In this document: positions 1 to 9,538 of the stretch, in pieces | Layout: the number at the start of each line of letters is the position of its first letter | Numbering within the stretch: position 1 is the first letter of the stretch | NCBI GenBank assembly: GCA_018670085.1 | Contig: JABHRS010000029.1 | Location: 1-64,000 of the forward strand | DNA length: 64,000 bases | Source of the DNA: an archaeon | GTDB taxonomy: Archaea; Nanobdellota; Nanobdellia; Woesearchaeales; GW2011-AR9 | Direction of reading: 5' to 3' | Translations under genes and position numbers: made by a program | The notes under the pieces: model-generated | The model's database searches: none | What the model was told of the DNA's origin: nothing | What the model saw: only the letters and a program-made list of their open reading frames with translations

Positions 1-527
1 ATATTACAACAGAGTCTGCTAACAGTAAAGGGGAACTTGGTGGAGAACTTTGGGTAAAATGTGATGGATTGATGCCAGGATATTTGGATGATGCTGAGAT
101 GACAGCGAAAGTAATTCAAGATGATTGGTTTAATACTGGTGATTTGGCGTCTTGCGATTCTGATGGCTTTGTATTCTTGAAAGGACGTAAAAAAGATATT
201 GCGATAATTGGGGGAAAAAATGTTTCATTAAAAGAAGTTGATGAGATATTGTATGAACATCCAAAAGTCATAAATGCTATTTCAATAGCTGTGCCTGATG
301 AACTTAGTTCAAATAAAATTGTGGCTTGTATTCAAATAAATCCAAAAGGCCCTTTGAGTAGTAAAGAAGAGTTGTTTCATTTTTTCGGACAAAAAGTAGC
401 TAGTTTTAAATGTCCAAAGGAATTTTGTTTAGTTAATAGTTTTCCACTTGGCGGTGGAGGGAAAATTTTAAGAGCAAAGGTTAAAGAAAAATATCTGCAA
501 GGTGCTTATGATGACAGTAAACTATAA
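1..527 (+). CDS. AMP-dependent acyl/aminoacyl-CoA synthetase (ANL family), C-terminal part, 5' truncated by window edge
   Basis: Frame is open to the window start (ITTESANSKGELGGELWVKCDGLMPGYLDD...). ANL motifs NTGDLAS, GRKKDIAIIGGKNVS and C-terminal lysine region GGGGKILRAKVKEKY. Confidence 0.88.
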   Translation, partial: ITTESANSKGELGGELWVKCDGLMPGYLDDAEMTAKVIQDDWFNTGDLASCDSDGFVFLKGRKKDIAIIGGKNVSLKEVDEILYEHPKVINAISIAVPDELSSNKIVACIQINPKGPLSSKEELFHFFGQKVASFKCPKEFCLVNSFPLGGGGKILRAKVKEKYLQGAYDDSKL

Positions 528-795
528 TGATTCAAAAGAGGAACTTGGTTCAGATAAAGTAATTGATTTGAAGAAATTGTTTTCAGAAATTTTACATTTG
601 CCAAGTTCAGAGATATCCTCAGCAATTAATTCTGAAACTTGTAGCCAATGGGATTCGATAGCTCATATTGACATTATTATAGCACTTGAAAAAATAACTG
701 GAAAAAATATTGGACCTGAGAAAGTGTCTGAATTGGTTTCTTATGCAGTAATTGTTTTATATTTAGAAAAGTTAGGTTTTGTGCTGAGTAAGTAA
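502..795 (+). CDS. Acyl carrier protein-like (phosphopantetheine attachment) protein
   Basis: Small acidic protein with WDSIAHIDIIIALE (DS[LIM] motif). Overlaps the end of the adenylating enzyme; true start probably ATG at 508 or 511. Confidence 0.75.
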   Translation: MLMMTVNYNDSKEELGSDKVIDLKKLFSEILHLPSSEISSAINSETCSQWDSIAHIDIIIALEKITGKNIGPEKVSELVSYAVIVLYLEKLGFVLSK

Positions 796-825
796 AAATT
801 ATTTGATTTAATTTTATTCATAATT

Positions 826-2622
826 TCAACTATTATCAGTAGTACAATGATATATTTCTCCCATTAACATTCCTTCACTAGTATAGAACTTTTTCTCGTC
901 TTTAACACAGTCTTCAAATAGCTCATAGATGCCAGTGTCTTCTGGAATTGGTAACCAATGAAGTAGGATTACAGTTCCACCGCGCTCTTGTAAACTTTCT
1001 TGTTGCTGGGGCATTTCATCGTAGGGATAAATAGTCCCAAAGCCCATCGTAGTTGAATAATTGTGCCAGAATGCATTATTGAAATGCCAGATGATGTGTT
1101 CGCTATTGGAATAAACGGGGGTGTTAAATTTATTTTCTTCAACGTAATCAATCATTTGGTAAACTGTAGGGGTAACATCAACTGTTGTTGGGTGAAATAA
1201 GTACTCTGAAACTAGAAAAATATTGAAGCTGAGCGCAATAATTAGGAAGCAAGCTAAGAAGATATTTTTGTGTTTTTTGCTGAGAAAGTAAAAAGCTAAA
1301 AATCCAAATGATAAACCAAAAGCAAGTAAAATTGTGATAAATGAAACACTAAGTAAGGGGCCAGAAGCTGATGAATAACTGAAAAGAAAAAATGGATTTA
1401 AATTCTTTAGGTATGAAATGTACAAGGAAATATCTCGGTGAATGAATTCTACTGGGAACTTGTTGATGATGAAGAAAACTGCAGTTGTGAATAAAGTAAT
1501 TATTCCTACTTTAAACAGAGATTTTGAGGTTATTTGATTTTGGTATTTTTGATAAAAATTAGCGAGGACAAAACCGCCAACCATAGCTAAAGCTGGAATT
1601 GTATGCATTAAATATTTGTCAATAGCTCCGAAAGTGATAACGAAAGTGTAAAAGAACAGTGTAGAGATAACCCAAATGAGAGGTAGGGTGAGGAATTGAA
1701 TATGTTGTTTGATAAAATCTTTTCTGAAAATAAGTAAAAAAAGTCCAATTAGTAGTGGAGTTGCCCAAAGCAAATATACAGATGGTCCAACAATTGAGAA
1801 ATGATCCACATAATATCTACCAACATCTGGTGAAATTACAGCTGAAAATGAGTCTAAACTGGTCCCACCAGTACCTTCTAGTTTTCCAAGAAATGTCCAG
1901 AGAAAACTAAGAGAAAAAGTGAGAACTGCACTTATCCCTAGAATTAGAGAATCTTTGCAGTAATTTTTGAATTGTGTAATTCTTGTTTTTTCTTCTTTAT
2001 TTTTGAAGTTAATAATTAAAGCGTAGATCAAGAATATGATGGCAATGATTGCGGCATTTTGTTTTGCAATAATGGCAATCCCTAAGATGATCCCGGCTAA
2101 GATTTGAAGATAAACTTTGCTTTGTTTTTTAATATTTGAGATTAATGATTTATCATAAAGGTAAAAAGTAAGAATTGCGCAGAACATGATTAAATTTCCT
2201 TCAACATCAAATTGAAGTGCAGCCAAAGTTGGGTAAAATGAGATGAGCATTAGTAATCCTGAGAAAAATGCTGCGTTGTTACTCTGTTCATTTGTGTATC
2301 CTGAATTTTTGGTTTTGTCTTTAGTGTAGTAGTAAATTAGTAGTGTATTAACTACAGAGAAAATTAATGGGATTAATCTGAATACCCAAATTTTTAGTCC
2401 AAAAATTGCAATGATTGGCAGATAGATTAAATTCAAAGGAATTGGTGAATGATAATCTGGATTGATACCCATAGAATCCATTACTGAAAGTGAATGTGCA
2501 AAGTTTGATTCATCATCATACATTGCTTCTGTTAGAGAAGTTGCTCTAAGTACTGTGATAATAACTAGTAGAATTAAAAAAATAAAGAATAATTTTTTGT
2601 TTTGTTGATTTGGGATTGACAT
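826..2622 (-). CDS. Multi-pass membrane glycosyltransferase (GT39/PMT-like)
   Basis: About 12 hydrophobic segments, N-terminal YDDESNFAHSLSVMDS acidic loop after TM1, C-terminal soluble domain. Confidence 0.7.
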   Translation of the reverse strand: MSIPNQQNKKLFFIFLILLVIITVLRATSLTEAMYDDESNFAHSLSVMDSMGINPDYHSPIPLNLIYLPIIAIFGLKIWVFRLIPLIFSVVNTLLIYYYTKDKTKNSGYTNEQSNNAAFFSGLLMLISFYPTLAALQFDVEGNLIMFCAILTFYLYDKSLISNIKKQSKVYLQILAGIILGIAIIAKQNAAIIAIIFLIYALIINFKNKEEKTRITQFKNYCKDSLILGISAVLTFSLSFLWTFLGKLEGTGGTSLDSFSAVISPDVGRYYVDHFSIVGPSVYLLWATPLLIGLFLLIFRKDFIKQHIQFLTLPLIWVISTLFFYTFVITFGAIDKYLMHTIPALAMVGGFVLANFYQKYQNQITSKSLFKVGIITLFTTAVFFIINKFPVEFIHRDISLYISYLKNLNPFFLFSYSSASGPLLSVSFITILLAFGLSFGFLAFYFLSKKHKNIFLACFLIIALSFNIFLVSEYLFHPTTVDVTPTVYQMIDYVEENKFNTPVYSNSEHIIWHFNNAFWHNYSTTMGFGTIYPYDEMPQQQESLQERGGTVILLHWLPIPEDTGIYELFEDCVKDEKKFYTSEGMLMGEIYHCTTDNS

Positions 2623-2640
2623 GATTTTTGAAATTATTAT

Positions 2641-4053
2641 CTACTGTTCTCTTAAAGAATATGTTTTCACATTACTGAACTCTTCTTTAGTATAATCAGT
2701 AAATTTTTGATCTTTAAACGCTTGTTTAATTTCTTTAATCCCGTCACGTACTGATTTTTGAGCTTTGAACCCTAAAGCAGACTCAATCTTGTGAAAATCT
2801 ACACAATAATTACGTTTATCAACATCTTTTTCTTGAATAACTAACTCAGCTTCTGGAAAAGCGTCTTTTACCATCACACCAATATCGTTAATTGTATGAT
2901 TATTTTCCTTACTGCCAACATTAAAAACTTCACCACGAACTTTTTCTAAAGGAGATTCTAATGTTTTAACAATTGCTAGAGCGACGTCCTCAACATGAAC
3001 TAAAGGTCTCCATTGGTCTCCACCAAAAACAGTGATTTTTCCATCAGTTGCAGCTTTTGCAGATAGAATATTTACAACTAAATCAAAACGCATTCTATCA
3101 GATAATCCAAAGACTGTTGCAAATCTGAGAATTGTAGGGCTGAAAACATCGTCCATCATGTTTCTGAGAACTTTTTCTGATTCAATTTTCATCCTTGCAT
3201 ACAAAGATACTGGATTTAGTTTTGAACGTTCATTAAGCAAAGATTTTCCTTCACTAGCACCATAAACGCTACATGAAGATGCGTAAACAAATCTAGGGAT
3301 ATGCAAATACTTGCAGACTTGAGCTAATACTGAAGTTGAGAGAAAATTTACCTGTTGAGTTGTTTTTGGGTCAACGCTGCAAGCAGGATCTCCTACAATC
3401 TCAGCTAAATGAACAACAGAATCAACACCGTCAATTGCTTTCATAATGTCAGCAACGTTACTTACATCTCCTTCAATGATCCGAAGTGAGTTATTATTTT
3501 TTAAATTATTTTTTAAGTTTTTGACACTGTTTGTTCCAAAAACGAACTTGTCTAATATTGTAACTTTGTTACCTTTTTCTAAAAGAATTCTTGCAAGGTG
3601 GGTTCCGATGTATCCAGCTCCACCAGTAATTAAGGTGTGTTTTGCAATTTTTGCAAGTGGTTTGTGAGAAAAAAGTTCACTGACACTTTTAGGAAGTTTA
3701 TAATGTAATTTGTCTCTTTGATGAATGTTGACAATTTTTCCCTCTGAATTAGTGGCTGGGATATGAGAAATTGCAATTTCACTTTTTTCAAAAAGATCAT
3801 AGACTTCTTGAATATCTGCTGAGTTAGAAATTGTAGTTGGGTTGTGGTTCATAACATTTGTGACTGGATCATTAATGTTTACACCATTTAAAATTGATCT
3901 ACGAATATCACCATCTGTGATTGACCCCTTAAGATTTTGGTCGTGGTCTATTACAAAAACAACATTACCATTATTTCTAGTAATATTCTTCATTGCTTGG
4001 CTGGTAGTTTCGTCAGCGTTAATTAAAAAATAATGTGGTACCTGTTCTTCCAT
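2641..4053 (-). CDS. CBS-pair domain fused to NAD-dependent nucleotide-sugar epimerase/dehydratase (SDR)
   Basis: N-terminal tandem CBS (GSITDGDIRRSILNG, DPVTNVMNHNPTTIS); then TGGAGYIGTHLARILLEKG Rossmann motif, SSCSVYG and YARMK (SDR YxxxK). Confidence 0.88.
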   Translation of the reverse strand: MEEQVPHYFLINADETTSQAMKNITRNNGNVVFVIDHDQNLKGSITDGDIRRSILNGVNINDPVTNVMNHNPTTISNSADIQEVYDLFEKSEIAISHIPATNSEGKIVNIHQRDKLHYKLPKSVSELFSHKPLAKIAKHTLITGGAGYIGTHLARILLEKGNKVTILDKFVFGTNSVKNLKNNLKNNNSLRIIEGDVSNVADIMKAIDGVDSVVHLAEIVGDPACSVDPKTTQQVNFLSTSVLAQVCKYLHIPRFVYASSCSVYGASEGKSLLNERSKLNPVSLYARMKIESEKVLRNMMDDVFSPTILRFATVFGLSDRMRFDLVVNILSAKAATDGKITVFGGDQWRPLVHVEDVALAIVKTLESPLEKVRGEVFNVGSKENNHTINDIGVMVKDAFPEAELVIQEKDVDKRNYCVDFHKIESALGFKAQKSVRDGIKEIKQAFKDQKFTDYTKEEFSNVKTYSLREQ

Positions 4054-4121
4054 GTTTAAAACCTGTTTTGTTTGTATTATTTTGTTTATTTTTTTTGTAT
4101 GATTTTTTTTGTTTTTGTTTT

Positions 4122-5297
4122 TTATTCTATCCCATTTACCTTTTGATCATTTATCTCTTGATGATTAGGACTTTGTTTATATTTATGATGTATTTGTTTC
4201 ACAGCAGCTACAACTTGGATAATCTCTTCTGTTGGCATATGTGAATAAAGTGGTAAACTAATGGTTTCTCTGGAAACTTTTTCAGTCAAATCTAATTTAC
4301 CTTGATAAATTTGAGAATATTCTTGATACGCATCTTGTTCATGAAGTGGTGGGTAAAAATAAGGTTTTGATTGAATTCCAAGTTCCAACAATTCAGAAAT
4401 TAAGATGTCTCTGTTACAACCAAATATTTCACTATTAATAAAAAGAGCAAAATCTTTGAAACTTGAAACACAGTTATCTGGAACAGTTTGATAAGTAATT
4501 CCAGGAATTGATTGAAGTAATTCTTTGTATATTTGAACTAAACGATTTCTAGTAAGCACATTATTGTTTAACATTGCAAGGCTATGTTTTCCAACAATTG
4601 CGTTGAATTCAGTCATTCTAGCATTGATACCAGTAAGTTTACAATTGTAATCTCCTGGGTCACCATAGTTTCTAGCATATCTTAATGTTTTAGCTAACTC
4701 ATCATCATTTGTACAAACAATTCCACCTTCTGTTGTAACAAGTAGCTTGGTTGGTGAACAACTAAAAACTTCAGCGTCTCCAAAATTTCCAATCGCTTTT
4801 CCATCATATGTAGAACCCATTGCATGAGCTGCATCAAAAATAAGTTTTAGATTATGTTTTTTAGCAATAGCTTCAAGCTCTTTGATTTTAGCTGGACAAC
4901 CATAAAGGTGAACTCCTAAAATTGCTGAAGTTTTATCGGTGATTGCAGCTTCAACAGCTGCTGGATCAATTGTTTGAGTGATCGGATCAACCTCTACAAA
5001 AACTGGGGTTAAATTATTCCATTTAATTGCGTGACCAGTTGCTGAAAATGTGAAACTTGGTAAAATTACTTCTCCAGTTAAACCCCAAGCTTTCATACAA
5101 AGCATTAATCCGGAAGTACATGATGAAAGTGCAACTACATTTTTCACATTTAGTTTAGCTTTTAACATGGACTCAAATTCACGGACATGTTTGTAATTTG
5201 TGAGCATACCACTCTCAAGAATTTCTCTGACCTCTTCCTTCAGTGAATCAAATTTTGGAAGAGTTGGTTTTGTAATTGGGATTTTTATATTTGCCAT
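4122..5297 (-). CDS. DegT/DnrJ/EryC1/StrS-family PLP aminotransferase
   Basis: LPSFTFSATGHAI, IFDAAHAMGSTYDGKAIGNFGDAEVFSCSPTKLLVTTEGG motifs. Confidence 0.9.
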   Translation of the reverse strand: MANIKIPITKPTLPKFDSLKEEVREILESGMLTNYKHVREFESMLKAKLNVKNVVALSSCTSGLMLCMKAWGLTGEVILPSFTFSATGHAIKWNNLTPVFVEVDPITQTIDPAAVEAAITDKTSAILGVHLYGCPAKIKELEAIAKKHNLKLIFDAAHAMGSTYDGKAIGNFGDAEVFSCSPTKLLVTTEGGIVCTNDDELAKTLRYARNYGDPGDYNCKLTGINARMTEFNAIVGKHSLAMLNNNVLTRNRLVQIYKELLQSIPGITYQTVPDNCVSSFKDFALFINSEIFGCNRDILISELLELGIQSKPYFYPPLHEQDAYQEYSQIYQGKLDLTEKVSRETISLPLYSHMPTEEIIQVVAAVKQIHHKYKQSPNHQEINDQKVNGIE

Positions 5298-5340
5298 CGT
5301 TATTTTTTTGCCTTTTTTGCTTTTTAAACTTTCTGAACTA

Positions 5341-6321
5341 CTAACCTTGATTAAGAAGATGTAAAGCTATTCTTAGAGTCTGCAGACCAACTATTCCATC
5401 CACTAATGGTGTTTTGCGATTATTAACAGATTCTAAGAAGTCTTCCAATTCTAACTTTAATGGTTCATCATGTTCAACCCCAACAATTGTTTTGTCAGCT
5501 AAAGCGAATTTTACTACATGGTCACCATACTCGTCAGTACCTTCTTTGGTAAAATTGCTAGCGTAAACAACTAACTCTTGGGTGATATAATTTAATTCTG
5601 CGTAACCTTTACTACCAGTAACAGTTAAATTTCTAATTTTTACTGGTGTGATCCAATTAACTTGAATGAATCCGGATTTATTATTATATTTCAGAAAAAT
5701 ATCAGCATAGTCTTCACGTTTTTCAATAATTGCTTTCCCAATATTTCCACCGATTGCAGTTGGCTGTGAATTGTAAAGATAATTAATAATATCAATATCG
5801 TGTACTGCAAGGTCAATAATTACATTCATATCTCTTACTTGGACCGGAACTGCACCCACACGCCTTGCGATAATTGAAGTAACTTCTCCTAATTTACCCA
5901 TGTCTAAAAGTGCTTTTAATTTTTGAACTGCAGGGTTATACCTTTCAATATGACCAATTTGTAAAATTCTGTTATTTTCTTTTGCGGATTGAATAATCTC
6001 TTCTGCCTCTTGAATAGTTGGGGCTATCGGTTTTTCAACTAAAACATCAATTCCTCTTTTCATACATTCTATTGCAACTGATGCATGAAATTTAGTAGGT
6101 ACAACAATTGAGACTGCTTGAATTGATTCATTGTCAAGCATCTCTTGATAAGTTGCGTAAGCTTTACAGTTGAATTTTTTTGCAGTGGTTTTAGCTAAAT
6201 TCTCATTGAGGTCACAAACCGCTATTAGGTTTGCAGAGTCTATTTGAAAATAATTTCTAGCATGATGTTTACCCATGTTGCCAAGACCGATGACTGCTAC
6301 ATTAATTGGTGTTTGAATCAT
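5341..6321 (-). CDS. Gfo/Idh/MocA-family oxidoreductase (WbpB/WlbA-like UDP-sugar 3-dehydrogenase)
   Basis: VAVIGLGNMGKHHARNY Rossmann start, LVEKPIAPTIQEAEE, DLAVHDIDIINYL. Confidence 0.88.
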   Translation of the reverse strand: MIQTPINVAVIGLGNMGKHHARNYFQIDSANLIAVCDLNENLAKTTAKKFNCKAYATYQEMLDNESIQAVSIVVPTKFHASVAIECMKRGIDVLVEKPIAPTIQEAEEIIQSAKENNRILQIGHIERYNPAVQKLKALLDMGKLGEVTSIIARRVGAVPVQVRDMNVIIDLAVHDIDIINYLYNSQPTAIGGNIGKAIIEKREDYADIFLKYNNKSGFIQVNWITPVKIRNLTVTGSKGYAELNYITQELVVYASNFTKEGTDEYGDHVVKFALADKTIVGVEHDEPLKLELEDFLESVNNRKTPLVDGIVGLQTLRIALHLLNQG

Positions 6322-7514
6322 TGTGAGTTACCTGTTTCATTATTTTGTTGGGTGTTGGAAAATTGTTGTTTTTTGGTCCACTGATTGATTGTGTTTGTGA
6401 TTCTTTGAATATTTTCATTTGTGATGCTGGGATGAACCGGGAGAGCTAAGATCTCTTCGGCTGCTTTTTCTGAATTTGGAAAAAACTGATGATTGTATCT
6501 CTCGTAGGCAATTTGTTTGTGAATTGGAATTGGGTAATAGACTTCGGAGCCAATTTTGTGGTCTTTAAGATGTTGTTTAAGACTATCTCTCAAGTCGCTT
6601 TTTACTCTGATACAATATTGATGAAAGACATGCCCATTTGAGATTAGTGGAACTTGAATCATTGGGTTCATAGCAAGATTACTGTTGAGTTGAATTGCAT
6701 TGTCTTTTCTTTTTTGATTGAATCCATTTAGTTTTTGAAGTTGTACTCGACCAATTGCAGCTGCAATGTTTGTCATTCGAAAATTGTGCCCTACGATATC
6801 ATGGTGGTAACGTTTTTCAGATCCATGGGAGATCACCTTTCTGAGTTTTTTTGCGATTTTGTCATCGTTAGTTGTGATGATTCCACCTTCACCAGTTGTC
6901 ATGTTTTTGGTAGGGTAGAAGGAAAAACAAGCTGTGTGTTCAGATCCTGCCTTTTTGACTTCTTGGTTTTGATTTTGATACTCTGCACCATGTGCTTGCG
7001 CAGCGTCTTCGATAATGATTAAGTTATGTTTATCTGCGATCTGTTGAATCTCTTTCATGTTGGAAGCTTGTCCATAAAGGTGAACTGGTAGAATAGCTTT
7101 AGTGTTCTTAGTGATTTTTGCTTCGATTTCTTTTGCGTTGATGTTGAATGTGTTTGGATTGATGTCGCAGAAGATTGGGGTTGCGCCAGTTAGTTTAACA
7201 GTATTAGCTGTTGCGATGAATGTGAATGGGGTTGTGATTACTTCATCTCCTTTTCCTATGTTGTGTGCTAGAAGTGCTGCGTGTAGAGCAGTGGTTCCGT
7301 TACTGGTTGCGATAGCATGTTTTGCCCCAATGAAATTTGCAAACTCTTCTTCGAATTCTTTTACTTCACTACCTTGTGCTAACATACCAGAATCTAAGAC
7401 CTTCATTACTGCTTGTTTTTCAGCATCTTGGATGATTGGTTTTGCAATGTGGATTGGAGAAGAGTCTATTGTCAGATTATTTGTAGTAGTAGCTGTCTGT
7501 TCCTCAAAAACCAT
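6318..7514 (-). CDS. DegT/DnrJ/EryC1/StrS-family PLP aminotransferase (WbpE-like)
   Basis: ATSNGTTALHAALLA, TTPFTFIATANTV, IEDAAQAHGAEY, FSFYPTKNMTTGEGGIITTND; 4-nt overlap with the Gfo/Idh gene. Confidence 0.92.
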   Translation of the reverse strand: MVFEEQTATTTNNLTIDSSPIHIAKPIIQDAEKQAVMKVLDSGMLAQGSEVKEFEEEFANFIGAKHAIATSNGTTALHAALLAHNIGKGDEVITTPFTFIATANTVKLTGATPIFCDINPNTFNINAKEIEAKITKNTKAILPVHLYGQASNMKEIQQIADKHNLIIIEDAAQAHGAEYQNQNQEVKKAGSEHTACFSFYPTKNMTTGEGGIITTNDDKIAKKLRKVISHGSEKRYHHDIVGHNFRMTNIAAAIGRVQLQKLNGFNQKRKDNAIQLNSNLAMNPMIQVPLISNGHVFHQYCIRVKSDLRDSLKQHLKDHKIGSEVYYPIPIHKQIAYERYNHQFFPNSEKAAEEILALPVHPSITNENIQRITNTINQWTKKQQFSNTQQNNETGNSQ

Positions 7515-7758
7515 AGAATATTTTTTGGATTTTTGCTTTATAAAGTTTGAGGAATAGTGGTCAGATTAGTTGGTCCGTTATTTGATGTTATCTTTGAGTT
7601 TTTTTTATGGTGGAGTTGTACTCTATTTTCATAAACTTTAAAAGGTGACATTGACAATTTTTGATTAGTTTTAGATGGTTCTGTAGTTATTAGATAAATA
7701 ACTAAATATTAAAAAAATATGATTATAATAAAATATCATATATGTGGGGAAAAATAAA

Positions 7759-7809
7759 ATGGCATACGCAAAAATATATAATAACATTTTTGGTCGCCAT
7801 TTTGTGTAA
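7759..7809 (+). CDS. Possible 16-aa upstream ORF/leader peptide (MAYAKIYNNIFGRHFV)
   Basis: ATG-to-TAA micro-ORF ending 9 nt before the ATG of the 7819 gene; start context AAAATGGCATAC resembles the downstream start AAAATGGCATTATAC. Confidence 0.25.
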   Translation: MAYAKIYNNIFGRHFV

Positions 7810-7823
7810 AAAGATAAAATGGC
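7796..7823 (+). promoter_or_regulatory. 8-bp perfect inverted repeat GCCATTTT-N12-AAAATGGC overlapping the start codon of the next gene
   Basis: Read directly: gccatttt (7796-7803), gtgtaaaaagat, aaaatggc (7816-7823); ATG at 7819. An identical AAAATGGC lies at 7756-7763. Confidence 0.45.
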
Positions 7824-8805
7824 ATTATACAAAGCAATTAAAGGCGGCGAAGTACTTTGGCGAGTTGAAGCAGATTTAAGAGGAATGAAGGTTGGTCGTG
7901 ATTTTAATTTTGTTAAAGGGAATTCTCCTGGAAATTTTGAACAAGAATTAGCATTTGCTAATGTAACATTTACAGAAAATCCATTTAGTTGGCACGTGGT
8001 TAATGATTGGGGCAGAAGAGTGAGAGCGGCAGCAGAAGTTGGTAGAAAATTAACCTCAGGACCACTTGCACATATGTCAGGAATGTCTAGAACTGCTGAT
8101 GGTAAATTGGAAATTGCGCTTGGAAAAACCGATTATGCAGTTCATCATACAACAACTCCACTTCAAGGAGAACATACAGATTGGACTCGTGAAAATAATC
8201 CTACTTATAAAATTGAAGTTGTTGATTCTAAATTGGCTAAAGCTGTTTTTAATTCTCCAAAATTTTTGGGAACTGCATTCGCAGCTGCTGTTCTCACAGA
8301 ATCCAATGATGGAAAATTAGTTTATGGAATTAGAAATGCTGCTGTTGATTGTTATCGAGATACATGGTCTTTGCCATCAGGTGGAAGATTTAGTGGTAAC
8401 GCACATGAAGCCGTTGATGAATTAATTAAAGATGCTACCAGTATTGAAAAACATCTTAAGATGATGTTAGGTTTAGAATATCCAGGGATTGATTATTTAA
8501 GTCAAAAAATTAAGGAAATTTCTCCACTTGGAATATTTCGAGCAAATGATTATGATGTAACTCTTGCTATGCATGCTAAAGTTGATGCTAGCGCAGAAGA
8601 GTTACAAGAAGCATTCCTTGAAGATAAATATATTGGTGCAGGATCAGTTAATGCAAACTCTGATGGAATGGTTAGACTACTCCACGGACTAGGACATTTT
8701 CCCCCAACTATTCAAGGTGTAATTGGACTTGCTGCAGCTCAGTATGGAGTTGATGCAACAGATAGACCAACTGAGAATGGTATTCAGATTATACCTTATG
8801 TATGA
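7819..8805 (+). CDS. Uncharacterised protein with possible divergent Nudix-like fold
   Basis: C-terminal half (GTAFAAAVLTESNDGKLVYGIRNAAVDCYRDTWSLPSGGRFSGN...) resembles Nudix beta-strand/loop order but lacks a canonical Nudix box. Confidence 0.5.
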   Translation: MALYKAIKGGEVLWRVEADLRGMKVGRDFNFVKGNSPGNFEQELAFANVTFTENPFSWHVVNDWGRRVRAAAEVGRKLTSGPLAHMSGMSRTADGKLEIALGKTDYAVHHTTTPLQGEHTDWTRENNPTYKIEVVDSKLAKAVFNSPKFLGTAFAAAVLTESNDGKLVYGIRNAAVDCYRDTWSLPSGGRFSGNAHEAVDELIKDATSIEKHLKMMLGLEYPGIDYLSQKIKEISPLGIFRANDYDVTLAMHAKVDASAEELQEAFLEDKYIGAGSVNANSDGMVRLLHGLGHFPPTIQGVIGLAAAQYGVDATDRPTENGIQIIPYV

Positions 8806-8873
8806 ATGAAGTATTAAGAATTTTTTTATTTTTTATTTTTTAATTAATTTTTATTAAAACAGAAATATTTGAT

Positions 8874-9398
8874 TTACTCTTCTTCTTCTAATGCTATTGC
8901 TTCAAAACAAATAGGAGCCATATCATCTCCCCACACTCTTGAACTTATTGAAGCATAACTATCTACACAAGTCCAGACATCTTTGTTTGGAACACAGATT
9001 GGCAAATTCATTGGATCTGATATTGGGAGAGAAGACCTTTGATATAAATCTGTCATCATATCTGCTTTCAAGTAGTAATCCTTTTTTCCTTCTGCACAGT
9101 TTTGAGCATACAATTCAAAATAATCTGCTAGTACATCAACATAATCTGGAAAATCAACATATGCTGTGTTATCAAAATAATGTTCTCTTGCATTGATTAA
9201 ATGTGTTTGCAAATCTTCTTCAAGAATATTATCTGGTAGTTTAGGAATTTCTGTTTGATTCTTTGATCTTGGTATGATTTTGTCTTTTTGAACATATGGT
9301 TTTATCTTTGATTGATAAATAATGGTTGAATCATATGAGATACTATGTGGATATAAGCACAGCCCTAAAGGGATCAGTCTAGCTAAGTTCATGTTCAT
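8874..9398 (-). CDS. Hypothetical, possibly secreted protein
   Basis: Short hydrophobic N-terminus (NLARLIPLGLCLYP); no recognised family. Confidence 0.5.
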   Translation of the reverse strand: MNMNLARLIPLGLCLYPHSISYDSTIIYQSKIKPYVQKDKIIPRSKNQTEIPKLPDNILEEDLQTHLINAREHYFDNTAYVDFPDYVDVLADYFELYAQNCAEGKKDYYLKADMMTDLYQRSSLPISDPMNLPICVPNKDVWTCVDSYASISSRVWGDDMAPICFEAIALEEEE

Positions 9399-9538
9399 TA
9401 GTTATCAATATTAGACCAGTTTTATAAGTTTATCTCTTGTGAGTGACAAATCTGTGGACAAGGCAAACTTAAATCTAATTGAATTTTATATATAAAAGAA
9501 AGATATTAAGAAATTATAAAAAAAAAAGATAAAAAAAA

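Noticed and set aside
969-1151. 60-aa minus-strand ORF, and similar short ORFs inside large genes (3032, 3446, 3842, 6735, 8066, 8939, 11655, 12070, 32938, 48399, 50040, 50592, 57384, 59275)
   Set aside because: Nested in well-supported CDSs; no independent support.
7102-7557. 151-aa plus-strand ORF
   Set aside because: Antisense to a clear DegT aminotransferase.
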